Under the pieces are notes generated by a model, which was not told the origin of the DNA, did no database searches, and saw only the letters and a list, made by a program, of their open reading frames with translations. DNA of 64,000 bases, from positions 10,478,501 to 10,542,500 of the forward strand of contig OX485805.1 in NCBI GenBank assembly GCA_950295325.1, read 5' to 3'. How positions within the stretch are numbered: the first letter of the stretch is position 1; each line of letters opens with the position of its first letter. A program made the position numbers and the translations under genes. The DNA is from Polytrichum commune. Its lineage: Eukaryota > Streptophyta > Polytrichopsida > Polytrichales > Polytrichaceae. This document shows, piece by piece, positions 22,241-33,929 of this stretch.

Positions 22241-22950
22241 TTTGATAAATCAACTCCAGATTTACTTTGTTGGGGGTGTTGGAACAGGTGTTGTGTTGTG
22301 TGCACACTTGAAGTGGGCGAGTTCATTGAAAATGACGAGTCGGCATGTTTGATAGGGCTCCTCCCTCACACACCCCTGCACATTGAGATTCAACTCAACA
22401 CAGAGTCCAAATTCCCCCTGGTGCGTGGAGTGACTGCGTTTCAGGAGGTTCTGGGTGCAGTGCAACCACCTGTCCCTGTTAAATTTGGTCTCAGATGCTA
22501 CATACCCCGCGACATTACTGGCGCGAAAAAGTTCAAGGGTTTTGTTTGTATTCTTCTCCCTCGCACAATTCCTGAACAAGCATGACACCTAAATGTCGAG
22601 GACTGAATTTCGTCACCAGGCACTTGGTGAGAGACTCTTAGACCCTCGGCACCATTGTCTCTACTCGATCCCCTGTGAGCACATACGAGATGCTACAATA
22701 CTTAATCACGCAGATTCGTGTACCACTTGCCAATTAATCCACTCATGCTACTGGCTACCACAGCCTCACAACCTCACCAAATTGTGAAGGAAACACACCC
22801 AATTCATCACACTATACCGAAATCTCAAGCAACGTGGACACAAAACCACATCATCGACTATATATCTGCCCACTCCATCCTGTGCATGCACACAATGACT
22901 TAACCCTCCACCGCACGCAGCGCATCACGAATCAACCCCGAAAAACATCA

Positions 22951-22981
22951 CACCTCTCTCTCTCTCTCTCTCTCTCTCTCC
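22951..22981. repeat. (CT)n microsatellite
   Basis: About fourteen uninterrupted CT dinucleotides lie about 400 bases upstream of the first exon assigned to the plus-strand CACTA gene. Confidence 0.9.
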
Positions 22982-23394
22982 AATGATTTTTCATTAGGTA
23001 CAGAATCTCAAAACCTTGGTGGAACTCGAGCAGAATGAGGAACATTGAATGGATATATGATATTGGGAGGCTGAGAACAGTAGTGGGTGGTGGGGGGCGC
23101 ACCTTAACCCGAAGTTGCAGTAATTAATGAGTTGCAATTTTTTTGTCGTCATTGAGTTGTGTGTTGTGTAGCAGATGGTGTTACCCGCAGTAGAGCGCAA
23201 TAATCGTGTTGTTGTCGTTGTGGCAGTGGCCAAGCAAACCGCGGCCACCATCGCCATGCCACGATTGTTGTGTCGTCCAGGGAGAATTCGGGAAATGCTA
23301 ACGTGGGGTTTGCTCATGCATGGTATTCGGGATGTTAAACTAGGGTTTCATCCATTTATATTGACAGAGTTCGGATGAATAGGGATATGTTTGG

Positions 23395-26300
23395 ATGAAA
23401 AGTGGTGTACAGTCATGCAAGTGGAGGCACAAACTTCGAGGTTTTCTGAGTCTCTCTGTCAGTAGTTTTGTCACAACAGTAGTCAGCACTTCTCGCGCAG
23501 ATTTTGTGGTCTTAGAGGAAGCCAGAACAGCCCTATCAACAGTGGAGATTAGAACCCCCTCCGATGCAAGTCCAGGGGCATCTGAAGCCGAGGATGAAGA
23601 CGAGGAAGTAGCGGTGACGTCCCCTGCAACAAGTAGTTCTGAGCCAGCAAGCTGTGGGAAAGAATATGGCCAAAGCATATCGGAAGAGTACAACTCCGAC
23701 AGTGCGGCCTCTTTGGAAGATAACACTGATACTAGTTCTGGTGAGAGGAGCAGGGGATGCACAGACTCAGTGAATGAGGAAGAATCCACGACCGCTAACA
23801 CCACTACCTCCGATTTCAGTTCAAACGGCGACAAAGAAGACAGTAGTTGCACCCTCGACAGTGCGTCCACTGACGATAACCATAAGGTAACATGTTTGTA
23901 TGTTTGTAGGCAGAGCGTTCGTAGTTACTTAGTGAACCAGATTGTTACTCCTGGCTCTAATGAAAGGAGTAGCAGTGTCTTGTTGCCAGTTACCCACAGA
24001 ATTTCTGGGGAGGAAATAGTGACATATAAATTTGAGCTAAAGGTTACACGAGGATCAAATCGGCGAGGAGGCCACATGAACAGACGCTTCAAGAGGGGTT
24101 TTCAAGATCCTGAGATGTTTGACGGATACTCGTCATGTGTGTCGACAACAACTCACCATTGGATAAGCTTCATGTGACTGGGCACTCCACAATCTGTCAT
24201 CCCTACCCTCTTGGTCGCTTGAGAAGGCGGAGTTTGCAACGACAAGTACTTCATCGACTACACCGGTGATGTCCTGCATGAACAGGTGCATTGAGCCTAG
24301 TTCATCGCAAGATTTTCGATTTCTCTGCTTTACATGTGAAATTTAATGTTGTACAACTGATCTAATGTTCATTTACCTTTACTGCTGCAGAAATTGGAAT
24401 CTATAATCACTTAGTTAGGTCATGAGTAAAATCACTGGCAGAAAGTGTGCTATAGTCAAGGCATCTCCGATGTCTGTAGGTTGAATCACGTGATGTTTAC
24501 ATGATGTGGGCTTCTGTTGAGCAGCTTAATCAGTTGAGCAAAGTACAGGGAGGTGAATAATCAAGCATTCCCAAATTCGGTGCAGGGACGTCCAAACGGC
24601 CTTTACAACATCTCACGTCGATGGACATGGTGAGAACTGGAACTCGTTCTCACTGGCCCATTCTTTCCAGACTCAGCTCATATGTTAAATCTACTTTTAA
24701 GGAGATTCTAGTGGATCACACTGGTGGTCTTGGATGTTCAATTCCGGTGTACAAACAGCTTATAGCTGCTGAAGCGGACGAAGCCTTACAATTGACGTCA
24801 GCCACCGATGGATCATCTACTTCTTTTTGCTTTCAACTCAACCGATTGTTAGCTGAAATACTTGATAGCTGTGCAAAGGACCCTAAGATAACCCTAAGTG
24901 GAACCACAGTGAAACTACAGTATATTGCCATGTATAACATCCATTGATAGATGAAAATCCAAGTTTAACGAATACGGTACTCAAGAGTGAAATGTGAGGA
25001 GGGTGAATTGAAGTTGCTAATCTGTATAAGCTGATTGAATCAGCTTATGGCACCTCCTACTGCTTCTGGGAAACAGAGAGAGGATTTTGTGAGGTGGAAG
25101 GAAGCACCCAAGTCCATGGAGAGAGATCAAGCCAATGTTGGAGGCAGATCTCCGTTGGTTGCCAAGAGGAAGGTACATGCATCACGGCCACGACCCATTG
25201 TCATGGAGGACGCAGACTTGCAGAGGATGAGTGAGTCTACCCAAGTGCCCCAAAACCAGAGAGCGAGCGATTGTGAGCGTGAAACTGAACCTGAAGTTGG
25301 TGCTTTGTTGAAACGGCCCCCACAAATCCCTAAATATGCATCTCCTTACAAGTTCGTGCCGCCTCGAGCGACTGGTCCGTCACCATCTGTAGTCCCAGTC
25401 GTGCCGCCTCAAGCCATCTCGTCGCCACAAGGCCGCCCATCGAAGAGGGTGCAACAACAAAGAGAAGAAAATGTGCATGATGTACCATGCATTGAGCTAC
25501 ACAATATTGGCCCTCATACGTCTGCAAAGAACCATGAAGGTAAGTGCAAGTCATTTCAACACCAGATTTGAATCAGAAATATGATTTGAGTACCTAGGCA
25601 AGGCAGTCGCAAAATTTTATTAAACCATGTGAGAAAGAATGTAGGCTATTTTTTAGGCATTTGTGATAAATGCACTACAATTCTTTGATATAATGAAGGA
25701 CCTCATCAATTATAAAGTTGTGTGATTAAAAAAATAAGGGTATAATGCATCAATTAATCTAAATATTTTAATTCAAATTAAGGTTCGTAATAGTAGGTAG
25801 AGGAAGAAATATTGAGGCAGAGGTATTGTGCTTTCCAAGATAGAGTGTTGTAGAGGATGAAGGCATACAAAGACCTAAGTTGCATCCATTAGTGTATTTG
25901 GTTCAGACATGAGAACTATGTACTTATTAGTATAGTACCCTACGTCTTTAAATGTACAAGGAACTTCTACTGTGATTATTGTAGGGGCAGCAGATGTCAC
26001 GAGAGCAGAAGTGCAATCCCGCGGTCCCACTGGAAGACCCAGTAGTTCTTCACCACAACCACGCGAGGTAATGGCTGGATCTGGATCAGGCTTGCGAACT
26101 TCTTCTACAATTCGAGGAAGTACAGTGCAAGCACAAAAGATGGCAGAAAGGTCTCCCCAAACTCAACCTCGAGGCTCTAAGATGACCCAGGACATGGGAG
26201 ATAGCAGTAGGCAGCGAAGTCCGATTTACACCCTACCAGACATTCATCGCGCCCAAGAACACCGCAGAGGATGCGGAAGTCTGTCAACCACGGGCACAGA

Positions 26301-28162
26301 CAGAGAGGTATATATCTTCTCATTATCAGCGTGCATGGGACTATATTTGCCCCTCTAATGTGATAGGCGAATTTCCTGGAATGAATCATGTTGTATTGCG
26401 TATGAAAATGGTTTGTTTACCGTACATGTAGGTCGCAGGTGGGGTATGGACAGTTACTGGAGGTATTGGTAATTCGCACAGTCTATCCTTCACAGGCAAA
26501 AACAATTGATGAAGTGAATGTGACTGGGTTGACACAATGATATGGGGGACCGTTCTGAAATGTTGATAGTGGGAATAATCAGAATTGTGGAGAATGTTGT
26601 AGAGAAGAACGTTAACGTTTTGTTGGAATGCGATTTCAGGAAAGTGATATTAATGTTGCAGAGGGCGGTAGAGAGAGAGAGGGCAGGTATCGACGAGGGC
26701 CACAAAATCAGCCACATGCATTTTCCTTCTACAACCACGACGACAACGACATCGAACGTAGCGAGGACAGCGGAGACGAAGAATCAGAGCACGAGAATCC
26801 TAAAGAGCTGCAAAGATCAGAAGAGCCAGCAAACATTGAAACTAATGAGCATGATCTGTATCCAACGGAAACCGAGAAGAGGAGAGAACGTAGACACGCC
26901 CAAGCATCTAGAGAAAGAGAGGGAGTCAGGCGTAGCCGTGAGGGACTACCAAGAAACTATTTATTAGTGGACGAGCATAGCAGAGAGCCATACGGGCAGG
27001 GTGTGAGTAGCTGGAGAAAAGAGCTAATGCTATTATCGAGGAAGCTTGACCCAGCCATAGGCAACATCAACAGACAACCACAGGACGCTTTGAAAGAAAT
27101 AGTGGACTGGATTCAGCACACGTGGGAGTACAGTGGGCCGATTAAGGACAGGTATGTGAAGGAAGTTATTGCTCGAGGTGTGACGTTGAGGCGCTCTGAA
27201 TTGTGGAAGAAAATTTGGTTGGAGGAGCCTAAGCCGGAAGACGTGTCTGACAGAACTTGGCGCTCTTTGGCAAGGCAGCTTAAGAGCCCAGCAACAATAC
27301 GGAAAGCTGAGATCTGCAGCCGGGCCAATGCTAGTCGTGTAAACTTTGGAAGAACTGGCCCTTCAGGAGAGGTTGGAGTGCGGGAAAGACTACGTAGACA
27401 ATTGAAGAGGTCACCCGATCCTGAGGAGGTAAGATTTGAGATGGCACGGAACAAGGGTTACAGCGGCCGGTCTAAACGTAATAAAACAAGTGATAATATT
27501 ATGCATGGGAGTTGGAATGCAGGAGTTCATTTGGAGGATGAAGAAATGCGTCATAATTCCCAACATACACAAGGGATATCTCCTCGACATGATAGTAGTG
27601 CTCCAGGAAGGAGTGACGAACGCGCCCAGTTTAATGACGACAATGCAACTTGTTTGCAACCTGCAAGAAAGATTGTTGTTCAGTCTGGAATTATGTCCAT
27701 CTCGGAAGAACAACTTGCACAACACCCAATGGTACTGAAACTGATGCACAGGTTGGAGGCGTTAGAGGCCCTGAAAAGGCAGAGTGCGGTCGTGAAAGAA
27801 GCAGTTGGAGGTCAGAGCAACTCTAAAGCAGCAGTAGATGAGATACCGGAGCAAGTACCATGTGAAGATGACTTGGTGGACCAGGGTCTAGGTGCACAAA
27901 ACTCACAAGCATTAGAGGTGGGACTTCAAATAGCTGTGAGGAGCATGGTATATTTTGTCATGTCATTTTTGGGTACCACAATTGAATGTTTGTAACATCT
28001 AGCTCAACATATTATGTACAGGAAAATGTGTAATTTTTAAGTATAATATGAATGGGCGTATTCTCTTTGCGTATAGGGTGGAGAAGAGGCTGAACAGCCA
28101 GGAGAAAGCCAAGAAATTCGCAGGTCGGGTTGGTCGATAAAGAAAGCAAAGCGTTCATGAGA
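23395..28162 (+). CDS. Ptta/En/Spm-type (Transposase_24-like) second protein of the CACTA element, multi-exon
   Basis: This is likely the DNA-binding accessory protein (TNPA-like role) of the element. Exons that can be supported are 23395 to about 23886 (donor CATAAG|GTAACA), 25035-25539 (GAAG|GTAAGTG), about 25985-26308 (after TTGTAG, donor AGAG|GTATAT), 26640-27917 (TTTCAG|GAAAG to GAG|GTGGGA) and 28077-28162 (CGTATAG|GGTGG to TGA). The order of the first three exons and any extra ones are uncertain. The 26640-27917 exon holds the recognisable domain: WRSLARQL...RKAEICSRANASR...HT-less GRTGPSGEVGVRERLR...RSPDPEEVRFEMARNKG, matching the Ptta family layout. The first exon is acidic and serine/threonine-rich. 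The last exon ends in basic RRSGWSIKKAKRS, a possible nuclear signal. Confidence 0.6.
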
Positions 28163-29224
28163 AACTGTAAGTTCTGATGAATGATCCTATGCCACATCTT
28201 TACACTAATTTACAGTAACAAATGTTGCTGACAAGGTATTTCCTGGCTTAATAAACTTTGTAGTTCATGGCGTCACATATGCGCACGTCTACTAAGGAAA
28301 GTAATGAACTATGAAAGAACGTTATACTTAAATTAAATACACAACCTATGAGAGGTCTCTGAATCAATAAATTGTGTTTCATTCTATTTCATAAAATATG
28401 AACATCATGACGTATGTCATCCTGATACAACTTTGATTTTGTATCTTGAAACAGGAACAACAGTTTCAAATTACGCTTGTGACTTGAAGGACTTCAAGGA
28501 GCAATACATGAGGTAGTGGAGGACTACGAAGATTCCCCATGGAAAATTCGGGTTGGCGCTAAACAAGGAGAGAAGACCAGGGGTTTTTTTTTCCGATGTA
28601 TGGGCATTTTTTGTGATGTGAAATTTGTTCATCACACACCTTGTAGTAAAGTAGGTTTTCGGCACACAATGTAATTAGATTGTTGTGAGTATATTCACAT
28701 CACCATGATGTACAAGCTTTCACAACAGCTATTAGTCAGGGATGGTACTAAGAATTAGTGGTAAGTTCAGAAGAAGTAATACAGGATTTATATGTGCAAC
28801 AGGTGCATGTAAATTTTGTGAAAACCGGATAACGCTAGCTGCAACCATGGATTCTATGGTGGTGTAAATGTACTGTATGGAAATAAATCCACGGGCACTA
28901 TAATTTCCCATTTTTATATACCGCTTATTATTCATTCCAAGAATGTCATTGGTGTACAATAAACCACGTCGACAGACGCGAAAATAATGTGGAATATTTT
29001 TACCAAAATTCCAAGACTAGCCACTGGTCCAAGTGTCAGATTGTTGTCACAGTAAGGCACAGTAGGAAACTTCAAGGAAACTGAGACAAATGTTTTACGT
29101 AGTGGTTCAATTTTAACCTCTTCATTCGGGAAAGTATACTTTACATTTACTAGGACGGGTAATTCCACCGTGGCAACACCCGAAGAAGTGGTGGCAGCTG
29201 ACGTGTATTTCTGTCCGATTTGAC
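28163..29224. other. 3' flank of the Ptta-like gene
   Basis: No further gene is recognised. A 78-codon minus-strand frame (29168-28932) has no family I can name. The stretch also holds the 19-base motif shared with 14876-14894. Confidence 0.4.
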
Positions 29225-29342
29225 TGCCAAATTAACGTAATTATGTCAACTAAGTGTCCGAATCAGGGTCTCCTAATTGACGGAACAGTTGACATAACTT
29301 TGTCAAAATTTTGTCAATTAGGTCACATAGATTCTTGTAGTA
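29225..29342. repeat. Right subterminal region and terminus of the second CACTA element
   Basis: Short motifs TTATGTCAACTA, TTGACGGAACAGTTGACATAA, TTTGTCAAAATTTTGTCAA are packed together and the block ends ATTCTTGTAGT. On the other strand this reads ACTACAAGAAT, matching the frequent CACTACAAGAA terminus of CACTA elements except for the outermost base. Confidence 0.5.
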
Positions 29343-30232
29343 TCCTTTTGAGATCATTAGTTTTGGGAGCACCATCGAGATTCATAAATTGAATAACAAC
29401 AAACAATATATACAAGAAGGGGCGCTAAAGATATAGAAGCTAGGTATAGGTTGGGAGAACCGGGGTTGAGACCTATCAGGGCATATGCACATTCCTTGGA
29501 CAATCCTAACCACTATAATTGAATGACAGATGTATTTGGACAATATATCAAGGCTGGAAAAGGTGTTTGTTTTGCACAAAATAAGAATTATTTTTCTTAT
29601 TTATTTCATCCTTGCATGTAAATCTTTGGAAGAGATTGTCATAATCTTGAAACTTACTCGAACTTTAATGAACACCATGTATTTGAGGGCAAGGGAAACC
29701 CCAAGGAAAGCATGAAGTACAAGTGACGAGAGAGAGGAAGGAATCACAAAGAAGAGGGATAGAGGGTAGAGGAGGAAGGGAAGGAGGGAAGGTAGATTTT
29801 ACTTGATTTTTTGTTAGAGTAAGTGCATTCATATTTTCAATGCCATGACACCTCCATGTTTTAGTTTTTGTATTTGTCTAATGACTTATGGGATGTTGCT
29901 AAGGGGTTCCACAATTAGAAGTGGTAGAGATAAACTGCTTGTTGAACACTATTTTAATCCTCAAAACATATTTAACATTGTAACTTATCATGTACTCAAA
30001 GTGTGGTCATTGGACACCAAGTTTGGAAATAGCATGATCAAGTTCAATTCACATTTATCACTATAATTGGAACCTAAGTGGCTATTGTGATTGTCAAAGT
30101 CATTTGGCCTGTCAAATTACACCACTTATTTCCATTAGTGTGTACCTCAATTGATTATCTTCAACATTACTTGGCCCAATGGTAATTTATGCAAACACAC
30201 AATCCCATGTGTCAACGCCTTCAACCTACAAA
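29343..30232. other. Non-coding stretch between CACTA element and dispersed repeat
   Basis: No gene or RNA is recognised. It is AT-rich, with a purine-rich segment of GAGGAAGG type at 29690-29810. Confidence 0.5.
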
Positions 30233-30660
30233 ATAATAGTCTATAACACTATATTCGTTAATTGGAGACTTTTGAAAGTCTCAAAATAAAATATGCCCAT
30301 AGTTTGGGATGCCAATATTGTGGGCATACGGAATATTGGAAATATCAAGAACATGACGATTTAAAAATTCGTACGTAAAGGATATTCTTATTACTAAAAA
30401 TAGAGAATTTCAATTAAAATGAAAAATGAGCTCCATGTGGAAAATAACAATCCACTCCAAAAAAAACAAATGGTTTATGTCATTATAGAGTTTGGGGTGC
30501 GCATCCCATAAGTAAGGCTCTTATGAATTTGGATGGCACATCCCAAACGTATACCACAATGGAGTGTGACAAGTCCACTAAGTCTATTAAAAACCAAATC
30601 TACTAATCGCCCATGTTTTTCGCCATTAACTCCCACCTAATATGTTATGTTTACACATCT
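30233..30660 (+). repeat. Dispersed repeat, long copy B (pairs with 4200-4625)
   Basis: It is colinear with copy A: ATAGTCTATAACACTATATTCG, GGAGACTTTTGAAAGTCTC hairpin, AGTTTGGGATGCCAATATTGTG, GCGCATCCCATA, GGCACATCCCAAAC. In both copies the repeat lies on the left side of a palindrome unit in the same orientation. Here its right edge meets the end of the DUF7869-like gene. Confidence 0.65.
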
Positions 30661-33600
30661 CCATCTTCCACTTCATATCCATTCTCGGCGTCATTTTCTG
30701 CCGCTGCAATACGTGCCAAGTTGTCTTTGGCAAAATCTATATGTTTTTGGGGGATGGTCATTGTTTCTGTTTTGGACCCTTTGCGCGGCTTCCAAGCACA
30801 AAGTATAGTATCCGTGTTTATCCAAACCGGTGTGTACGCTGAGTCCACTGTCCACTTAAAATTCTTTTTGGTGTCCCAACCTAAATAAGTGCGTAGCACG
30901 TTCTGGTCTTTAGTACTTGGACGACAATATTCCACCTCAATCTGACGAAAGTTGGGGCTAGTTCAAACAAAATTGGGTGAAGACAATGCTTTCACCAACC
31001 AAATTGGCTTGGGATGTTCCTCATCCCCTGCTCGTACAAGGACCAAATAACCTTCATGGCAATCAACACCTACACGAAACGACGGTGCCGGCCGATTGCG
31101 GGCAGGGCCAACGTAATGCTCGTCCATTGCGAACTCTTCACGAACGTCTCCATTGCTAAAAACCATGGTGTCGGACTCGACAAACGTCAAACGACTTTGT
31201 GGCCAAAATCCTTGTGTTAAAGTTGTACGGGTGTCACCACCAAGTGTCATTAGGGCGGAACGAATGCGATCCCAATACGCAATAAAAGGTTCATGAGTAT
31301 CTCTAACACGTCTAGTAATGTCCTCCTCACACAACTCTTTCCAATATTCAATGAATCCGGATATGCCTTTGATGATTTCCGGCCCATTCCTCATGGGATC
31401 GGGTTTGCAAGGCTTTGGATCCCCATCCGGGAGCAAACATTTGCCATCATTGTCTTGACGCCATACAAGTATACCATCATCCGGGCCCCAATTAGGAGAT
31501 GTGCACAAAAGCTTGAATTGCATGGCTGGGAGACCATCATCCCTTATATAGAATCGGAATTGTTGTGCTTTGGTATGCCCCACCAAACGGTCCCCTCCCT
31601 TCAACATGTATGACTTGATGAAGGCCTTGAAATCTGGTACTTCCTCAATCATGTGCGGAATTACTGGCATATGGTCCAAATCCATATACAATTTCATAAG
31701 AAGAGGTATGGTTGGAAAATCTTCTTCATGCAACTTCATGCTCCACCGTCCGAATGATACATCAATGTCGTCGTGTGTATGTCCCACCATCAAAAACAAC
31801 ACAAATACCTCCTTGAAGATTCCTTTCGCCACGAGCAATGACCAATAACAAAATACATATCGACATTTGTTGTCTTTCGCGCAATTATCAAGTTGAACGT
31901 GAAGAGTTGGAGGCAATGGTTTTGCACAAATAGGTTCTCCCGGTGGTTCTGGCAATGACGACATACAAACCTCCTTTCCCGCAAGCACTGCTTCGTAAAG
32001 GGGTGTCGTTCCACAACCATCAAAAAGTGCACATGATGAATGTAACGGCGGCTTTTCCAGATCGCGCAAGAGTTTTGCAAATGAACCCACTGTGTGGTTA
32101 GCATCGCCAGGGTAAAAATCCAACCCATAATGGGCATACTTTACGTCTCCATGGCCGTGGGCAATCATCCCTGCGGAAAAAAACAAACGATACTTGAACA
32201 ACAACAATAACAACGACAACTCCAAACGGAGGTATGAAATTGGACATTTGGCAAACACACCCAGTAAAATTTGAGAGAATTTGAATACAGATTATTTGTG
32301 ATTCAATACAAACCTGTGACAGATACGGGCAACTTGAAGAGACCATCCGTGGCCTTTATTTTGCGTGCATAACAAGGGCATGCGGTCTTGGCGTGGTCCA
32401 TTTTATCATGGATGATTGTTAGAACCTCTGTAGGCCTCATTATGGATAGAGCACGGTTCTTGTAGTAATCTTGACGGTGAGCCTCTTGGTTGTTGACATG
32501 TTCAATATATTTTGCTTGGTGTCTAGTGTGGGATTCGGTGCCTATGGGGTGGGCGTCTCGAAGACCTTTGTATTTTTCACACGTCGTACACCTAGCGAAC
32601 TTGTCCCCAGGTCTCTTCAAAATGTATTCGGCAAACTGTTGGTTTTTAATCACACTCAACTTGGACAAAGAAATGGGCCCACATCCCGCTATGCGACCCA
32701 CTTCATTGATGTCCGTTAATATGTTCTTCCATTTTGTACCCGTGGGCAACACCATTTGTACAACTTTCTCCCCTGACGACAATGTCCTCGTCTTGTGGGG
32801 CATTGCATCGGCCAATGGGACTATGATGGTGGAGAGTGTCGCGAAGGTTTGGAGTGTAGCCTCCCTAGGTTTCTTTGTGCCCGAATTGCCATGAAATCGA
32901 GAGCGGCGACCCAACGATGAATACTTTTGAAACCTATAAAAGTCAGACTTTGACACGGCGTGAATAGTATACCACGCAGTACAACACACTTCCACATTCT
33001 CAAGTGTGACCACCTTATGCCCATGGGTGTCAATGTGGACATTTATGTGGACCTCGAGTTTCTTTGCCGATCTCATACGGAAATCCGCAAGCCACATCTC
33101 TTGACGTAGGGACTTAATTTTCTCCCGCGGGAAAAATTGGCAACATTTCCTCTCGCAACAGTCTTTAGCGGACACAAGACGGATAGATTCGTCTCCCAAT
33201 ATGCGATCCCGTCGACGTTCTTTATCTCCACGAGGCACACAGTTAGAATCATATCCGCGTAGGCCTTTGCGAGGACGTATTTTGGCCAACAAAGCTAATT
33301 GCGTTTGCTTATGGCGCCGCTCATGGTTCAACAAGCTTACTCCGTCATGGAGAACCCGACAAAGAGGCCATCGACGCAAGGAAAATCTCCATGTCACCGG
33401 GACGTCAAGCGGAAGCAAAGAATTCAAGATGCACACACCCACATCATCGGGACCAAGGGGGTTGGCATCCACACAATCACGGGGATCGGAGTTTCTACAT
33501 ATGCCATCTGCCACCGGGACACCAACATCGTTGAAAAGAACAACATCAAGGCCCACCCATTGCTCCCTACCGAAACCGGCATATAACGGAATGTCATCAT

Positions 33601-33790
33601 TGTCATCCCCGGAATGTACAGATTGTTCATGCGCTTCAAATGATTCGTGGGAGGATGCATCCACAAACCCACCCATGGCATTTGCCATGCCATGACTACC
33701 CGCCGATGCCGAAGATAGTTCACAGTCACCATCGGAAGATGAAGCTTTTGTGAACAACTCCAATGAACTATATCCAACGTGCATCGCCAT
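30651..33790 (-). pseudogene. DUF7869-like transposon-type protein gene, two exons, one in-frame TGA
   Basis: Exon 1 is 33790-32314 and exon 2 is 32170-30651, joined by a 143-base intron (donor CACAG|GTTTGT, acceptor TTCCGCAG|GGATG) that keeps frame across a split glycine codon (VTG|MIAHGHG). The ATG at 33790 lies just after an acceptor (TTTGTTTAG|GTTGG), so a 5' untranslated exon is likely. Conserved blocks are DCCERKCCQFFPREKIKSL, HGNSGTKKPRE, RPGDKFARC, IHDKMDHAKTACPCYA, then LHVQLDNCAKDNKCRYVF and FLMVGHTHDDIDVSFGRW. The last two are the signature I associate with DUF7869; the spaced Asp and His residues suggest a nuclease-like fold, which is inference. Codon 895 of 999 is TGA (30965-30963), after which the same frame continues for 104 codons with sensible protein. 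The copy is therefore probably inactive. Confidence 0.7.
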
Positions 33791-33929
33791 CCAACCTAAA
33801 CAAACCACCAATAAATGACCAACACACCAACAACCGCAATGCATACAAAAGTGGATACGAGATATGCCTACATATATGGCTGGAAAATCACAACCAACAC
33901 TCGACACACCGTTGAGGGACATCACATAT

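Larger units (their letters stand above)
20195..23394. promoter_or_regulatory. Shared region between the divergent CACTA genes, rich in tandem repeats
   Basis: No coding gene is recognised in these 3.2 kb. The region would hold the promoters and untranslated first exons of both the transposase (minus) and the Ptta-like gene (plus). It contains two tandem repeat fields (about 21235-21545 and 21690-22240) and a (CT)n tract (22951-22981). CT-rich tracts are common just upstream of plant start sites. A reading frame at 22175-22585 overlaps the second field and I do not consider it a gene. Confidence 0.4.
14972..29342. mobile_element. Second CACTA (En/Spm-like) transposon with two divergent genes
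   Basis: A tnp2-type transposase gene (14972-20184, minus) and a Ptta-like gene (about 23395-28162, plus) diverge from a shared 3.2-kb region. This is the two-gene layout of autonomous CACTA elements, though usually the genes run in one direction or from one promoter. At the right, 29225-29342 carries subterminal TTGACATAA/TTTGTCAA repeats and ends in ATTCTTGTAGTA; the complement of a canonical end would be TTCTTGTAGTG, so the last base may be mutated. The left end is not identified, so the limits here are the first gene and the right terminus. Confidence 0.65.

Noticed and set aside
22175-22585. 136-codon plus-strand frame upstream of the Ptta-like gene
   Set aside because: It overlaps the tandem repeat field and an equally long minus-strand frame, and matches no family I know.
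30939-30965. Tiny intron removing the TGA in the DUF7869-like gene
   Set aside because: A GT...AG pair around the stop exists but would make a 27-base intron, far below the plant minimum.
30963-30965. TGA read as selenocysteine
   Set aside because: Land plants lack the selenocysteine system, and no recoding element is seen.
32821-33695. Plus-strand frames of 95-164 codons
   Set aside because: They lie antisense to exon 1 of the DUF7869-like gene, whose splice junction and conserved blocks support the minus strand.
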